Assembly: GCF_015832195.1 (NCBI RefSeq)
Contig: NC_052034.1
Span: 6,783,501-6,847,500 of the forward strand
DNA length: 64,000 nucleotides
Source of the DNA: Motacilla alba alba
Taxonomy: Eukaryota; Chordata; Aves; Passeriformes; Motacillidae
Direction of reading: 5' to 3'
Each line of letters opens with the position of its first letter. The stretch's first letter is position 1. The notes beneath the pieces are model-generated. The model saw nothing but the letters and a program-made list of their open reading frames with translations, was not told the DNA's origin and searched no databases. Below are positions 1-11,937 of this stretch, one piece after another. The translations under genes were made by a program, and so were the position numbers.

Positions 1-2619
1 ACCACAGTTTATTTCTCTTCTTCCTAGTTGGCAGATTTGTATTTTTCCAGCTAAACTCTGAGAAAGGAGTTGTGATTTCACTCTGTGAATCCCAACCTCA
101 AAACACATGGTAGGATTTGTTTTAGAAATATTCCAGCAGGGAGGATAAATAATTGAGATAATGAACATGAGACAGTACCAGCATATCCTGTGACACCCAG
201 TCTGTCTCCACAACAGACTGTCCCAGCACATCTCTCCCTTCCATTCCTCCTTTCAGCTGGAATGCAACTGGAGGGATAGAAAATGCTAATGCAGAGGAGA
301 CATGGAAGACTTCACATGCTGGCAAATAACCACCCAGGTACTCTGTACCAGCTGTGACCCCCTTAACCCTGACATAAAGGTTGATACATTCAACCCATCT
401 TTAATCAAAGATCAGCCTCCAGTGCTGCTGCTTTGCCAACAGCCATCAGATCTGTGCCTGAGCTTCCAGTCTGGATACACCCCTGTGAGTGACCTAAAGC
501 AGTGAGTGATGACTTCAGGTCCCTTGTGAACCTGGCACTCCTGCTTTGCATAATTTCATTATTAAATAGCTGCACACTTCAGCTTCTCAAGCCTGAAAGC
601 CCCACAAGTCTTCAAACTCCTCACTCAAATCCTAACAAGAGCAGTGTAACACCAGCCTGATAGCAACAGGGCTCTAATGATTTCAGCACAGTCATCACAG
701 TGGCACTGAGGGCAGTAAAAGGAGAACCAGACCAGCTTTCACCATGGGGCCACAGGTCAGTTTTGTGTGAAAAGGCAAAGAAACCCCTTGGCACCTCTGC
801 CCCATTTCTCAGCTCTGTCAGCCCACACTCATTTGTACACCCAGAGTCTCTGCAGAATATTAAAAGAGCTTTTGGTTTCCCTACAGCCAGATGCTCAGTA
901 GATATAAATTGCACAGCTCAACTGAAGTCAAGGGATCAAGGCTCTGTCTCTCTTTTTCTTGATGGATTGCTCCAAAATTTGTGTTTCAGAGGGGAGGCAG
1001 AGGAGGTGGTTTATAGCATATGAAAGGGGGGAGAATTCTGGAATCACAAAGCCTTTGTTTAAACAAATAAAGTCTTTGCAGCCAGTTTTTTTCAAGACCA
1101 TATTTTGCTATTACAAGAAACTTCAACCTCGCAATGCAATGGGGCGTAGCACACAGGCAGGCTCGGGGACATGAGAATCACATCTGCAGCTCATGCTTCA
1201 ACCTGCTCAGACTCCAAACAACACACTTCCCTCCCCCCAGGATCACTTTCCTTGCATCCATTGTTAGCTTAATGTAAAGGACTTGTAAAGGCTCCAAGGT
1301 CAAAGGATGAAAAAGGACCAAATGTAAAATATATGCAGAGGAAAAATCTAAATACTTGATTTTTGTGACACAACTTGCCTGGCAGCTCTTCCCTCTCCAT
1401 CTGATCTAGTCCAGCACTTCCATTGCATGGCCCTGCACAAAGAGGACAGGCTGGGTGATCCCCAGGGCAGAGGAGCAAACCAGAGCTGCCAACAGCCCAT
1501 GTTGGAGCACTGGGAAGGCAACTGCAGCTCCATGGAACTGAACACAACAGCTCTGAGTGTGCAGCAACTGCAGCATCAGCTCCTGCACCACCACAGCCAC
1601 GGCACTGCCCTGACAAATCAGTGACACACTGCTTGAGAAGGTCCAGCTGGAAGAACATTTTGTCTGTCAAAGTAAGCAGGAGACCAGCTTTTCTCAGCAG
1701 ACACCTTCCCCCAGGACAAGTTCAGGGCAGTCTCTGAGCGAATCTGGAAGAACTCAGCTACATTCACCCAGTCAACCACGTTTCTTTGCAAAGAGAAAAG
1801 GATGAACTCAAAACTCCCAAGGGAAATAGGATGCACCATCAACTCAGTGAGCACCCAGGATCTCATGCACTGATGCTTTATTTGACACTCTGAGAGATTC
1901 CACCAGACCACTGGCCCCTCCATCCCCTTACTGCCACACACATATGGGCACTTTAGCCAGAAAAACAACAGTGACACTTTCTGACACTGGCACAGGAGGA
2001 ATTTCAAGTCAAATTCCAGAGCAGAAAATGAACATGGATCTTCTGTGCCTACCTAGGTGGCCCTCAGCTGGGGGACAGCCAGCCTGGGCCTGCATCTCCA
2101 CCTCTCTTTAATTTGTCTGATTTGACCCTTCCAGCCTTTTTACATGGTTACTGAGTTTCTTTAAGTAGTTTATGTTCTGGCCCTTTGCAAAAGCTTTCGC
2201 CAGTGCTTGTGAAGGATAGCAGGCCCAAGCCATAAATCACAGCCAACCTGGGATCTGTTTTTTCAACACATTTCCTTTAATGAGAGTCAGATGTTGGCTA
2301 GATAGGCTTTATTAATTGTGCTTGTTTAGAACAGGCTGTGTGTGACCGGGGTTGGAGCACTGAAAGGCAGAGGGCTGACAGCAGGCAGGGAGGGGATGGA
2401 CACCTCTGTCACCCAGTAGCCTCTGGCCTGAGGAGCAAAGGCTCAGGAATCAAAGGGAGGGAAGGGCTCTGACCCTGGCCACAGCTCCAGGCCCAGTAAA
2501 GCCAGAGCAGGAGCTGTTTCTGCAAGGGGAAGCTCTCTGAGTTTTGGTTAGTGTAGGATCATTAAGACTCCACTGCTCTGTTTACTGCCCTGATATTTAT
2601 TTGCTGTGTGCATTGTAAA
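1..2619. other. Non-coding unique sequence, nothing recognised
   Basis: I see no gene, RNA gene or repeat that can be supported. Open frames of 60-133 codons occur on both strands and overlap one another, with no recognisable domain. Base composition is mixed. The block ends where the CR1 remnant at 2620 begins. Confidence 0.6.
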
Positions 2620-2900
2620 CCACAGAATATCCTGAAGATCATCCAGTTCAGCCCCTGGCCCTGCACAGACACCCCAACAACTCACCCTGTGCATCCCTGG
2701 AGTGTTGTCCAAACTCTCCTGGAGCTCTGGCAGCCCCGGGGCCGTGCCCATTCCCTGGAGAGCCTGGGCAGTGCCAGCACCCTCTGGGGGAAGAACCTTT
2801 CCCTGATATCCCTGACACAGCCAGGCCATTCCCTCAGATCCTGTCACTGGTCACCAGAGAGGAGAGATCAGTGCCTGCCCCTCCTCTTCCCCTTTTGACA
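2620..2900 (-). mobile_element. CR1 LINE 3'-end fragment
   Basis: Read on the plus strand this is the reverse complement of an avian CR1 3' end. Recognisable landmarks come in consensus order: 'cacagaatatcctga', then 'agatcatccagttcagcccc', 'ggagctctggcag', 'gggggaagaacctttccctg' and 'tcactggtcaccagagagga'. A short stretch after 'cctga' (the usual 'gttggaagggaccc') is missing, so the copy has an internal deletion. CR1 copies are normally 5'-truncated, and this piece carries no open reverse-transcriptase frame. Subfamily assignment needs a library search. Confidence 0.88.
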
Positions 2901-3439
2901 AAGGCAAGGGAAGGGCCCCACTGGGCAGGGGCTGGCAGAGCCCTGGTGCTGGCACAGAAAGACCAAGTGACCCATCCCAGCGAGAGCTGTGCACTCAGTG
3001 CCTCTTCTCCCCAGCACTTCCCACGTCCAGCTGCACCAAACCTGTGTTCTGGCTGACCTGCAAACATTGCAGGCTCCAGCCTGGCCACAGCCTCACCTTC
3101 CACCCTGCATTCACACACCTCATTCCCTCCTGCTCACTCAAGAGTGGGACTCTGATCCTTTGGGGCCCTTCCTGCTCAGACCATTCTGTGACCCACGTTC
3201 CACTCTGGGACTGGCAGAACCCCACAACATCTCACTCAGCCTGGGCATCAGCACAATTAAAACAACTCCCACATCAGGAACCTGGAGCTCAGGAAAACTT
3301 AAAGATGGTCTCTTTGATCAAAGAGGGTTTGTTCTTTCCCACAGTTTTCACATCAGGATTTTGCAGGCTGGAATGTTTTATCTTCACCTGGAAATTGTGA
3401 GTTATTAACTTGCCTATCAAAATGAAACAGAACACCTCC
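2901..3439. other. Non-coding sequence between CR1 and the AT-rich block
   Basis: Moderately GC-rich sequence with short overlapping open frames on both strands. I recognise no repeat, RNA gene or coding exon. Confidence 0.5.
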
Positions 3440-4290
3440 AGAATATTTTTGCCTTTTTACCTTCATTCCAGATAATTCACCATCTCTGCTACGAGACCCC
3501 AATCACTGCCAAAATTCCCCCATTTGTAATGTCTCTCATATCTCTATTATAACAACCCTTACCCTTAACTTTACTGGCTATCTTTAAAAAGCAGCTCAGA
3601 TTTCCTTTCTTATGAGAACTGCTATCTGATCCTTTTCCGCTTGTAAAGTGTTCATACTTCATTTTCATCTCTACTTTCTTCTTTTCCTTCTTAAAGAGGA
3701 AAAGGCTTTTTTTTTTTCCATAAACAAAAACTAAATGTTTTTTTTCATTATCATGATATTTGGTGACTTTGAAATGTCTGTAAGAAAAACTCAGCAAAAC
3801 TAAAGGAAAGTTTACCACAAAATGCAAGTTACTCCAAGTTGTTGGAGTAAAAACTATTCAAGAAGCTGCACAAAATTTGGTACATTGTTTCGACTGAAAA
3901 AAATAGGTGCAATTTTTAAAAGTTTTGCAATATTATCTCTAGAGGTTTTTTCTTAAATTATTTTTCATACCTTCTGAATTAAATGTTTCAGCCTTAAGTT
4001 TTGAATAGCATTTTTTTCAAATCTCACTTAAATTAAAAATAAATGAACAAATTAAATAGTCTTAAGTAAAAGTAAATGGTTTAGTTTGGGTCAAAAGAAA
4101 CAATTCTGGTTGATCCAAACCCATATTTTAGTTATTACACTGTGTCGACACCTTAAAATTTTCCATTTCAAAATCTCCCAAATAATTTTGCTTTCCAATT
4201 TTTTTGATTTGGCAAATCAAGCCAAAACCCCTCCATTATACCCAGGTCTATTCTTAAACAGCTCACATCACTCCCCTTGTTTTATTTAAG
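3440..4290. other. AT-rich block
   Basis: The base composition is visibly richer in A and T than on either side, with many T and A runs (for example near 3708 and 4010) and very few CpG dinucleotides. No repeat family was recognised. A minus-strand open frame at 3489-3827 is lysine- and phenylalanine-rich, as expected from A/T runs, and is not a convincing gene. The block could be an old, fully decayed insertion or simply a local composition change. Confidence 0.6.
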
Positions 4291-5835
4291 ATTTCACACA
4301 TGCACACTCCCACCCCAGTCACTAATTTTAGCCACAGTTCCTCTCAGCCTGGGGATTTGTGCTCTTCCCCATCCTGCTGGTGAGGCTGGTGCTCTGTCAA
4401 CGTTTGGAATTTGGTCAGGATCATTCATTCACAGGCAACCTTCAGCTGTGAGATCCATGTCCAATCCATCTCTGTCTGCCAGAGGAAGGTTTAGCAGGGA
4501 ATGGCTGTGGCTTGATGCAACATTTTTGGATAGAAATGCATCATCTTTATTTTTACAAGCACCAAGGGCATTTCACTAACACAGCGTGACTGAAGTTACC
4601 CTGAAAACAAAGATTTTACCTCCCCAGCATGAGTTTGCTAAAGCCTTGCTGGCTGGAGCTGCTGATCCTGGAGCTCCAAGTGATGCTGGTGGCACTGGGG
4701 CTACTCAGTAATTTTGATATGGCACCAAACAAACCCTCCCCTGGTTCACAGCTGTAGCAGGGCATGGCAGCAAAGCACACAAAGCAAATAAAATGACAGA
4801 AAATAAAGAAACACAGGCAGGAGGAATGATATGTATCTAGATACCTCTCACAGCAAGATTAATCTAAACTAGATTAAAAATCCCCAAATTTAAAGAGGGA
4901 TTCCACAGGCTTTCCAGCCAAGGAAGCTGAGAGCACTATGTCCAAGGGCCTGGGGCTCCTTCCCAGGGAAAACACTGCAGTGAGTCCAGTCTTCACTATG
5001 CCAAAATCCCATGTTTGACCCCACCATTGTTGAGTTAAACTCATTTCCCCCTCGATCCCTGCTCTATGACATGGAGAAAAACTTCATGGGATCTAGTGAA
5101 GAACACACAGAAATTCCACTACACTCAAAACTTCATCTCACATTGAGATGGCTTCACATTCCTCACAAACCAGACAGCTTCTCCCTGCTGGGAGAAGCAA
5201 TCAGAGGGAAAATGCAGTCAAAATATGGCGCAGTGTAACATGAAATAAGGAAGCAGACAGGACAAAAGGAAACATCTGAATCAGGCTCACCATGAAGTCT
5301 GCAGGGACTCTCACAATATTGGTTCTGCACCTGTGTAACACAGGACAGGGAATCTCTCACAGTCTGGAGCCAAGCAACGTGTGCTGAGCTGGGGTTTGTG
5401 TTTCATAAAGACACTCCAGAGCCAGACAACCAAGGTTTCCTTAGTGAACTGCATCCAAAGTTAACCATTGGATAGCAAATATGCATCTTGTTTCCAGTTG
5501 GGATTTCTGACCTCAAATTCTACCCCTGCTTTGAGTTTTATTACTCGGGCCCGCAGAGCTGCAGGGCAGCTCTAGGGTTGGACACCTCCTCTCTGCTCCA
5601 AGTCCCTGTAATCCACAAACTTGTGACATCCAGGATGCTCAGTCAAGCTCTAGTTGTTCCTCATCCAGAACATTTAACACTGATATCCTTTAGCCAAGAC
5701 AAAAAATCAGCTGAAAGACCAATAAGGAAAACAACTCTTTAAGCCACTAAAAGGGATGGTCAGAACTCAGAAGAATTTGGCTCCCTGAACATCAAAATAC
5801 TCTGTCTGCACATTCTTTCTCCAGCAAATGCCCAG
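4291..5835. other. Non-coding unique sequence
   Basis: No gene or repeat recognised. A small inverted repeat lies at about 5556-5574 (arms 'agagctgc' and 'gcagctct', three-base loop), which is not unusual by itself. Confidence 0.5.
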
Positions 5836-5856
5836 TGATGATGATGATGATGATGA
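5836..5856 (+). repeat. (TGA)7 microsatellite
   Basis: Seven uninterrupted copies of TGA. On the minus strand it reads as a run of histidine codons in one open frame, which explains a histidine run in that translation. This is a simple repeat and not evidence of a protein. Confidence 0.95.
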
Positions 5857-8096
5857 CTATTGCTAGGGGCACTTTTGCAAAGGTTTGATGTCCCATGTCT
5901 GCATTTCAGCCTCAGGTTCACCATACCATGGTTTGTCCATTCTCCCCCACTCCCTCCCTCCCTGGGGCTCTGAGCAGCCCCCACAGCCCCTGCCCAACAC
6001 CCCTGCCCTGCACAAGGCCAGTGACCACCAGTGAGCACTTGGAGCTGGGCTGAAATGGCTCACAGGTCCAGGACATCCCTCAAGGACCCTCACTCTGCCT
6101 CATGCTGCTGGTTACCCCTTGCTGGCCTTCATCTAAATCCCCCTGAGCTCTGCAGTGGTCCTTACAGATCTGAGCAGCAGGAAGAGCAATCCTTTCCACA
6201 TTTCTCTGCAGCTGTGATTTTGTTCTCCAGGACACCCAGGGACACTGGGATTTCAGGGGACCCAGCAAATCCCTCACATCCTCTGGTCTCCATAACGTGA
6301 AGAACAAGGTAACATTTGCATCCCATTAGTGGGGAGCACAGAGCTGTGCAAAGGACTTTTTGTTTGGGTTTGTTTTCTGTTGTTGCCTTGTTAACTTCTG
6401 GGTGAAGAAAAATTAGTAGAGGAAATATCTGCTTGGGCTTAGCCAGGCACATTTCAGTTTCAGCTTCAGATTTTTTAACTCTTCTAAAGAAGCTACACCT
6501 TCAATTGATTTTAGATTGAAAAAAATCAAAGGATATTCACAATCAAAATATTTTCCAGGATTTCTACATTCTGTTGTTTTAATCAAAAACTCACTAAACA
6601 CTTCCCAAATGTGGGGATCTATTCACTTTCTGATGGGACCAAGCCTTTAATCACCATTTGCCTATTTGCCCTTTCTCTGCCCTGTGACAAACAGCACAGC
6701 GTGTCCCCTAAGAGCCCTCATGCTGGTAGCAGTTTGAGGATCCTCATTTTGAGCTTCTAGATGATTCCATCCTGAAACTCTCCTTAAAAATGCCTTAAAT
6801 GGCAAGTTTAGACCCATGAATGAAGGCCTAGCATGTGGGGAGATTTCTCCTGGAACATGGCAAGCACTGGGTAAGACTGGGTGTCAGCCAATCTTCTCTC
6901 CCAGCCTGTCACCCCACACACTCTGCCTCAATATTATGTTACTCTTACAGCTGTGGAGGTTTTGACAATGAATTTTGACCCTCCCTCTGAGCACTGATGA
7001 GGAACAGGGAGGAGAGCCAGCGAGCCCAAAATGGACAAACCCAGAATGGTGCAATTTGCCTGCAATACACCAAGAAGGAACTGGATACCTCCAGAGACAC
7101 CTCCATCCCTCCAAGCCCACACCATCAATAGTCACTTCTGAACACCAGGCAACAATACACTGGCAAATCAGCTCCAAGCAGAGCTTTAAAATGACACTGC
7201 TCAAGCTTTAGAGGCCAATGCACAGCTCTGGTGCCTGCTGCCACATAATGCTGCTGGCAACAGGGGTGATTTTGGCACTTTTAAACAAGCACAGGGCCAG
7301 GTTGCAATGGGAAGCAACAACCATCATTCTCCTGCAGTCAGAGAGCTCCTAGGTTTTGTACCCACTGAGTTTAGCCCCAACAGCACGATACAGAAATTTG
7401 AGGGCAATTAATCAAATCAAAGCTCTTAACTGTTTAAGTTCATCTTTCTCCATGAAATGTGTCTGCAAGACACTCTCAGGCACTTCAGCAGAGTTAATTG
7501 CCTGAACCCAAACCATCACAGCCCACAAATCCTTTAAACTTTGAGAATTGACTTAATGCTGAACAGCTGCCAGGCTCTCACTTGCCTGCAGCCATGGGAA
7601 CAGCTTTTCTTATCAATAAATGGGGATTCCTGTGTGTGCAACACCCAGGAATGGTACAGCAAATGCCTCTGCTTGGAGATTAGGAAATGCCAGCAAAAAT
7701 GTGCTAAGTGCAGCTGGAGGCCAAGCAAGATGCACATTCCCAGCAAAGCATGGCCCAGCCCCTTTCCAGAGGTGTGGGACGAGGGCACGGCGGGTGCTGG
7801 AAACACAGTGGTGTTTGCTGTGAATTGCTGTGCTGCCAAAGACAAGGCACTGCAGCTCTCCTCAAGTCAAAGGGAAGCACTGGGCTACCTCCAAGAACCA
7901 TTGGTAAATGAGGACTTTATTGGTGACAATTGCATCAGTACAAAAGCAATCTCCTATTTTAGTCCAATTAGTGCTGTGCTAAATCATCAGCCTGGGCCTT
8001 GTCTTTCACAGTGGAAGAGACACATCTGTGAGGCTCCTCTGCTGCATGTGGTTTGTATTATCCTCCAGCACAATATGCATAAACTAATGCTGTTCT
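5857..8096. other. Non-coding unique sequence, possible conserved part near 7880-8096
   Basis: No gene was recognised. The plus-strand open frame at 7541-8128 (195 codons) overlaps several open frames in other phases and on the other strand, has no domain, and its 3' part runs into an old repeat, so I treat it as chance. The last 200 bases are AT-rich with motifs such as CAATTAG and ATGCATAA and look less decayed than neutral DNA, but this is an impression only. Confidence 0.45.
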
Positions 8097-8244
8097 ACAC
8101 TTACACAGCACCTCATCTGGAAATCTGAAAGCGATTTATGAATGGTGGGCATCTGTGACATTTTACAGATGGAAATCGAGGCACACAGGGATTCAGTAAT
8201 TAGCCCCAGACTTGCACAATGAGTCAGCTGCAGAGCAGAGCCCA
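8097..8244 (-). mobile_element. Ancient L3/MIR-type repeat tail
   Basis: The plus strand shows the reverse complement of the old amniote L3/MIR3-type 3' region. The landmarks are 'acagcacctcatctgg' followed by 'aaatctgaaagcg', then 'attttacagatgg', 'aaatcgaggcacacaggga', a decayed 'ttgcccaaggtcac' equivalent, and 'gagtcagctgcagagcagag'. Similarity is scattered across the whole length, as expected for a very old copy. L3 and MIR3 share this type of tail, so I cannot choose between them by eye. Confidence 0.72.
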
Positions 8245-9162
8245 TTATTTGTTCTGTAGTAACATCTAGTGTCCAAATACAGAGAGAAAAGTCTTTCTCC
8301 CCAAAAAGTCTACAAGCACACCCAAAAATACCACCCATGCCTGTGTTCAGACCAAGACTGTTGAGGGACAGTCAGAGTGAAAAAGCAAAGCCTCCCCTGG
8401 CACACAGGTCTCTTCATTCTTGCAATACAAACACAGGCAAGCAGAGGGGTTAATATGCCTGAAAGTTTGTCTGCTTTTTCCACATCAGTTGATCTAATAA
8501 AAAAGATTGATTCTCCCCACAAATCTGGCCTCACTTTAACAAATCATTTGATTTGACACAAAGGACTATATTCAGATAGTTTAAATTCCACTTCACTCCC
8601 TGAAACTAAAGTTTCTAATGGGCTGAAGCCTCTGAAACAGCCAATAGCAAAGGCCAGGCAGAGACACCCACCTTGGGAAGGGCTGGAAGTGCCTGAGTGC
8701 AGCCAGAAGCATCTGCAGATCTCTCTGCAGTGCTTAGGAGCCCACGAGGAACACTGCAGTGTGAAAGAAAACACACAGACCTTCCTGTACCTTTGAGAAA
8801 CACAGCAGCAGCTCACACTTCTGAAAGCCTCCCAGTGGTAAACATAACACTGTTATTACCTCCCCACCTTGCCTGAAGTGACAATCCCAAAATGTTGGGA
8901 TGCAGAGGACCTGGGTGTAGAAAAAGCCCATAACCACATCCAGCCCGTAACCACTCTCTCTGCCTTCCTGTCTGGCCCCACACTTCCAAAGGGTTTAGCC
9001 CACATCCTAAAATCAGAGCATCATTTGGAAGCTGAATGATTAAAATTAAATCATGGAAGGAAACCTTCAAACATCAGGCAACAAGAGGAATCCCAGGCCA
9101 GATTGCCAAGATTAAGGATTCCTTCCACAGTCAGAAAAACCCTAAAAACCCAACCAACCTAT
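8245..9162. other. Non-coding unique sequence
   Basis: No gene, RNA gene or repeat recognised. Open frames here are short and overlap on the minus strand. Confidence 0.5.
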
Positions 9163-9590
9163 AAATCATAGAAGGATAGAATGGTTTGTGTTGGAAGGGA
9201 ACTTAAAAATGGTCCAATTCCACTCCCCTGCCATGGGCAGGGACACCTTCCACTGTCCCAGGTGGCTCCAAACTCCATCCAGCCTGGTCTTGCACACTTC
9301 CAGGAGTCCAGGGGCAGCCACAGCTCCTCTGGGCACCCTGTGCTAGGGCCTCCCCACCCTCACAGGGAACAATTTCTTCCTACCATCTGATCTAAGCCTC
9401 CCCTCTTTGAGTATAAGACCATTGCCCCTAGTTCTGTCACTGTCTGCCTGTATAAAAAGTCTCTCTCCTTCCTTTTTACAAGCCCTGTTTAAGCACTGGA
9501 AAGGGCTCTAAGGCCTCCTTGGAGTCTTCTCCAGGCTGAACAACCCCAGCTCTCTCAGCCTGTGTTTGTAGGAGAAGTGTTCAGAGCATC
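9163..9590 (-). mobile_element. CR1 LINE 3' end, best-preserved copy in the window
   Basis: The plus strand begins with 'aaatcatagaaggatagaat', the reverse complement of the CR1 3' terminal octamer region, and continues through standard CR1 landmarks: 'ggtttgtgttggaaggga', 'cctgccatgggcagggacac', 'ccatccagcctggtcttgca', 'ccaccctcacagggaacaat', 'tctccaggctgaacaacccc' and 'agctctctcagcctgtgttt'. The element therefore lies on the minus strand with its 3' end at 9163 and is 5'-truncated near 9590. This is about the last 430 bases of a roughly 4.5-kb family. It contains no intact ORF2 and is not mobile. The good match suggests a younger subfamily than the other pieces. Confidence 0.95.
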
Positions 9591-11126
9591 CTAAACACCC
9601 ATCACAACCATCACCAACACCCAGCCCATTTTCTCTAACCTGCTGTCACATCAGCAGAATAACAGCATCACTAGATTTGGCCTGGACGAAACCTTAAAAG
9701 GGGGTGCAAGTGCACAGTGGAGTAAACCTCATTTTACAATGATTTAATATCTTGTCCCCTCTGAGGGCTGTGGTGTGCAAGGGCAGGACTCTCAGTGCTC
9801 TCCCTGAATACCCAACAGGACAGATGTTGAAAAGGGCACAGCACCAAGGGAGAAACTGAAGCACAAAGTTTCAGGCCAAGGAAACAAATCACCACTTTAA
9901 AAAGAAAATCCAGAGCTAAGAGTGATCTGTGGCAGGACCAATAATAAAGACTGCAGAAAATGTAGATCTAATTTCTGCTGACACAGGACTTTCCCATGTG
10001 TCCTTGGACATGTCATCAGTCCCTGCACATGGCAGCTCAACACCAGGGTCACTGTGGTAAGAACTGCTTTTGTGTGCCAGGAGATGCCCAAGTTAACAGA
10101 GAGGAGCCAGCAATAGCATCCCAAAACATGGCAGAGAGCAGGGAAGGGAATAAGGACAGAAACCTGAAGGATCCTTCCCTGCCAGAAGGATTGGGGCTGG
10201 CTTCTCTACTCAGACATTAAATTTTTTCCTGACACAGTAAGAACTAAGAATTTCAAGGAAGCTGTAACACACTCCAAATGTCCTCTGGGCTCCATAGTGA
10301 GCACTGGGAACAGTGTTGGGCATCTTCAGGGTCCCACCCAAGGGATGCAGCACTGCAGATTGGACACAGACCCTTCCCAGGCTGCCCTCTCTGCCCTGCT
10401 TGGCTGTTTCCCACTCTTCCAGCTATGCCTGGGACCCAGGGCCAGTTCCAGCCTGAACAGCCATTCCATGAGGAATCAGCAGCACTTTCTGTGACACCCC
10501 TGGGCAGAGCACAGAGATGACCTGCAGCTGCAGCAAGAAGCACAACCCCACAGAGGGTGGGGCGCAAGGCTGGGGCTTGTCCTAATCTGAGGTTTCATAG
10601 GAGCTTCTGGGCTGTGGGACATGGATTTTTCTGCTGAGTGTGTGTCCAGCAAGGGGAGCAGAGAGGCAGAGCAGTGAGAGCTCCTCATGCTCTGTCACAC
10701 CACTGCCTTCAGAGCCCAGCTCTTGGGATAACTCAGCACGTGCTGCTTCAGAGCTGCCACGATTTTCACCTTCCCCAAAACCACACAAGACTCCCACGTG
10801 AATTCCTGCTTCTCATTGATTAACCATCACTGGAGATACATTTTAGAATTTAAAACCTTGGCTGGGCTTTTGCATCTGCACCAGAGAACTTTGAAGCAAT
10901 TTTAAAACATTGTTTTGGAGACACGCAGCTCATGCATCAGCAAGCAACAAATCAGCTTTCATTCATTTCCAACCTTTAAAACCAGCTTGGTTTTCTTAGG
11001 CAGGCTGTTCCAACACACTCAGACACGAGGAGACACCAGGCTGCTGGATGCCAATGGCTGAGGAACCTCATGGGAGAGCCTGCAACTGCAAATGAGGCCA
11101 CAGCCACCCTCCCTCTGAGTACTCAC
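9591..11126. other. Non-coding unique sequence
   Basis: No repeat or gene recognised. Several 60-100 codon open frames overlap on both strands between 9900 and 10820, where GC content rises. This is the usual signature of chance frames. Confidence 0.5.
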
Positions 11127-11248
11127 CTCAGATAACCCCATTCCTGGCTCTTCTCAGCATCCCACCCCAAAAGATTGATGAGAAGCATGAGCAGATTGGG
11201 GAAAACAGAGGCATGAGCTTTAATGGCAAGGGCAGCACAACAGGTTCC
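11127..11248 (-). other. Weak exon candidate, minus strand
   Basis: On the minus strand this 122-bp stretch ends at a textbook donor, GTGAGT (11126-11121), and could begin after 'ggggctgtctcag'. It lies downstream, in minus-strand direction, of the better 42-bp candidate at 11519-11560. If both are read in phase 0 the frame stays open across the join. The acceptor has only a modest pyrimidine tract, and there is no recognisable protein similarity. It could equally be a non-coding RNA exon or chance. Confidence 0.15.
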
Positions 11249-11399
11249 CTGAGACAGCCCCAGGAGCCTGGTGTCCTCTCTCAGACAGTGAACCAAGCAA
11301 GAAGGAGGAAAGTGAAAGCAGGGTGGCCCTTCCCAGGTGCTCATCAGGTACCTCCTGGCAGAGAAGCAGGCCATTCCTTTTCCAGATCCTCAAGGGAAA

Positions 11400-11820
11400 C
11401 TGAGGCAAAGAGCAGGCAGAGACTCACAGCCCCCCCCTCCCAGAAGCAAAGGGCACCCCTGGCTGGCACAGCCCCCCTCCCCCAGGCTGCTGGGGCTCTG
11501 CCCGTGGTGCCCACTTACGGTCCTGGCTGGGAGAGGAGCCGTGCTGGCGGCCAGAGGAACCTGCGGGGGGAGACAAGGAATTATCACTGCTCGTGGCAAA
11601 GCCTCGCCCTGCACTGCGCTGCCTCAGCAGGGGAAAGTTCCCTCAGCTGGGGGAGCAAACCTGGCTGAGCAATGGGAGCACTTCCATCAGCCCTGGGCCA
11701 GCAGCAGCCCTGGCATTCACAGCACACACCGCCCTCCCGAGGGCTGCGCCAGCCCCAAAACAGCCCCAAAACTCCTCGGGAGATGGTGCTGCCAGCGTGG
11801 ATGCGACAGCCTGGTCAGAG
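11400..11820. other. GC-rich block with clustered CpGs
   Basis: This is the most CpG-dense part of the first 20 kb by eye, with roughly a dozen CpGs between 11500 and 11820, plus C-rich runs near 11431 and 11466. It encloses the 42-bp exon candidate. Overlapping open frames in nearly all phases (for example 11337-11837 plus and 11643-11930 minus) follow from lack of stop codons in GC-rich DNA. It may be a weak CpG island, a GC-rich exon neighbourhood or a decayed repeat. Confidence 0.5.
11519..11560 (-). other. Candidate 42-bp internal exon (microexon), minus strand
   Basis: Read on the minus strand, the acceptor side has a TGATAAT-like branch point about 24 bases upstream and a strong pyrimidine stretch ending 'tctccccccgcag'. 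The exon then runs 42 bases and is followed by a perfect GTAAGT donor (11518-11513). Forty-two is a multiple of three, so the exon could be skipped without shifting frame. Two phases matter: one reads SSGRQHGSSPSQD with a split codon at each end, the other VPLAASTAPLPART. Neither matches a protein I can name. The signals together are better than elsewhere in the window, but one short splice-flanked segment can arise by chance. RNA data or conservation would decide. Confidence 0.3.
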
Positions 11821-11937
11821 AGAGAGAAAACATGTAGGAAAGACATTTTTGTGCTGTTCTTGTGAGCCAGCAAAGGCTTCCTGAAGATAAGGAAAACCTT
11901 CCTCAAGGAAGGTACCAAGGCTATCACCATGACAACG

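Noticed and set aside
5760..6038. Minus-strand frame with a histidine run
   Set aside because: The run is the (TGA)7 microsatellite read in reverse. It is not a metal-binding protein.
7541..8128. 195-codon open frame, plus strand
   Set aside because: Its end overlaps an ancient repeat tail, other phases are also open, and there is no protein similarity I can name.
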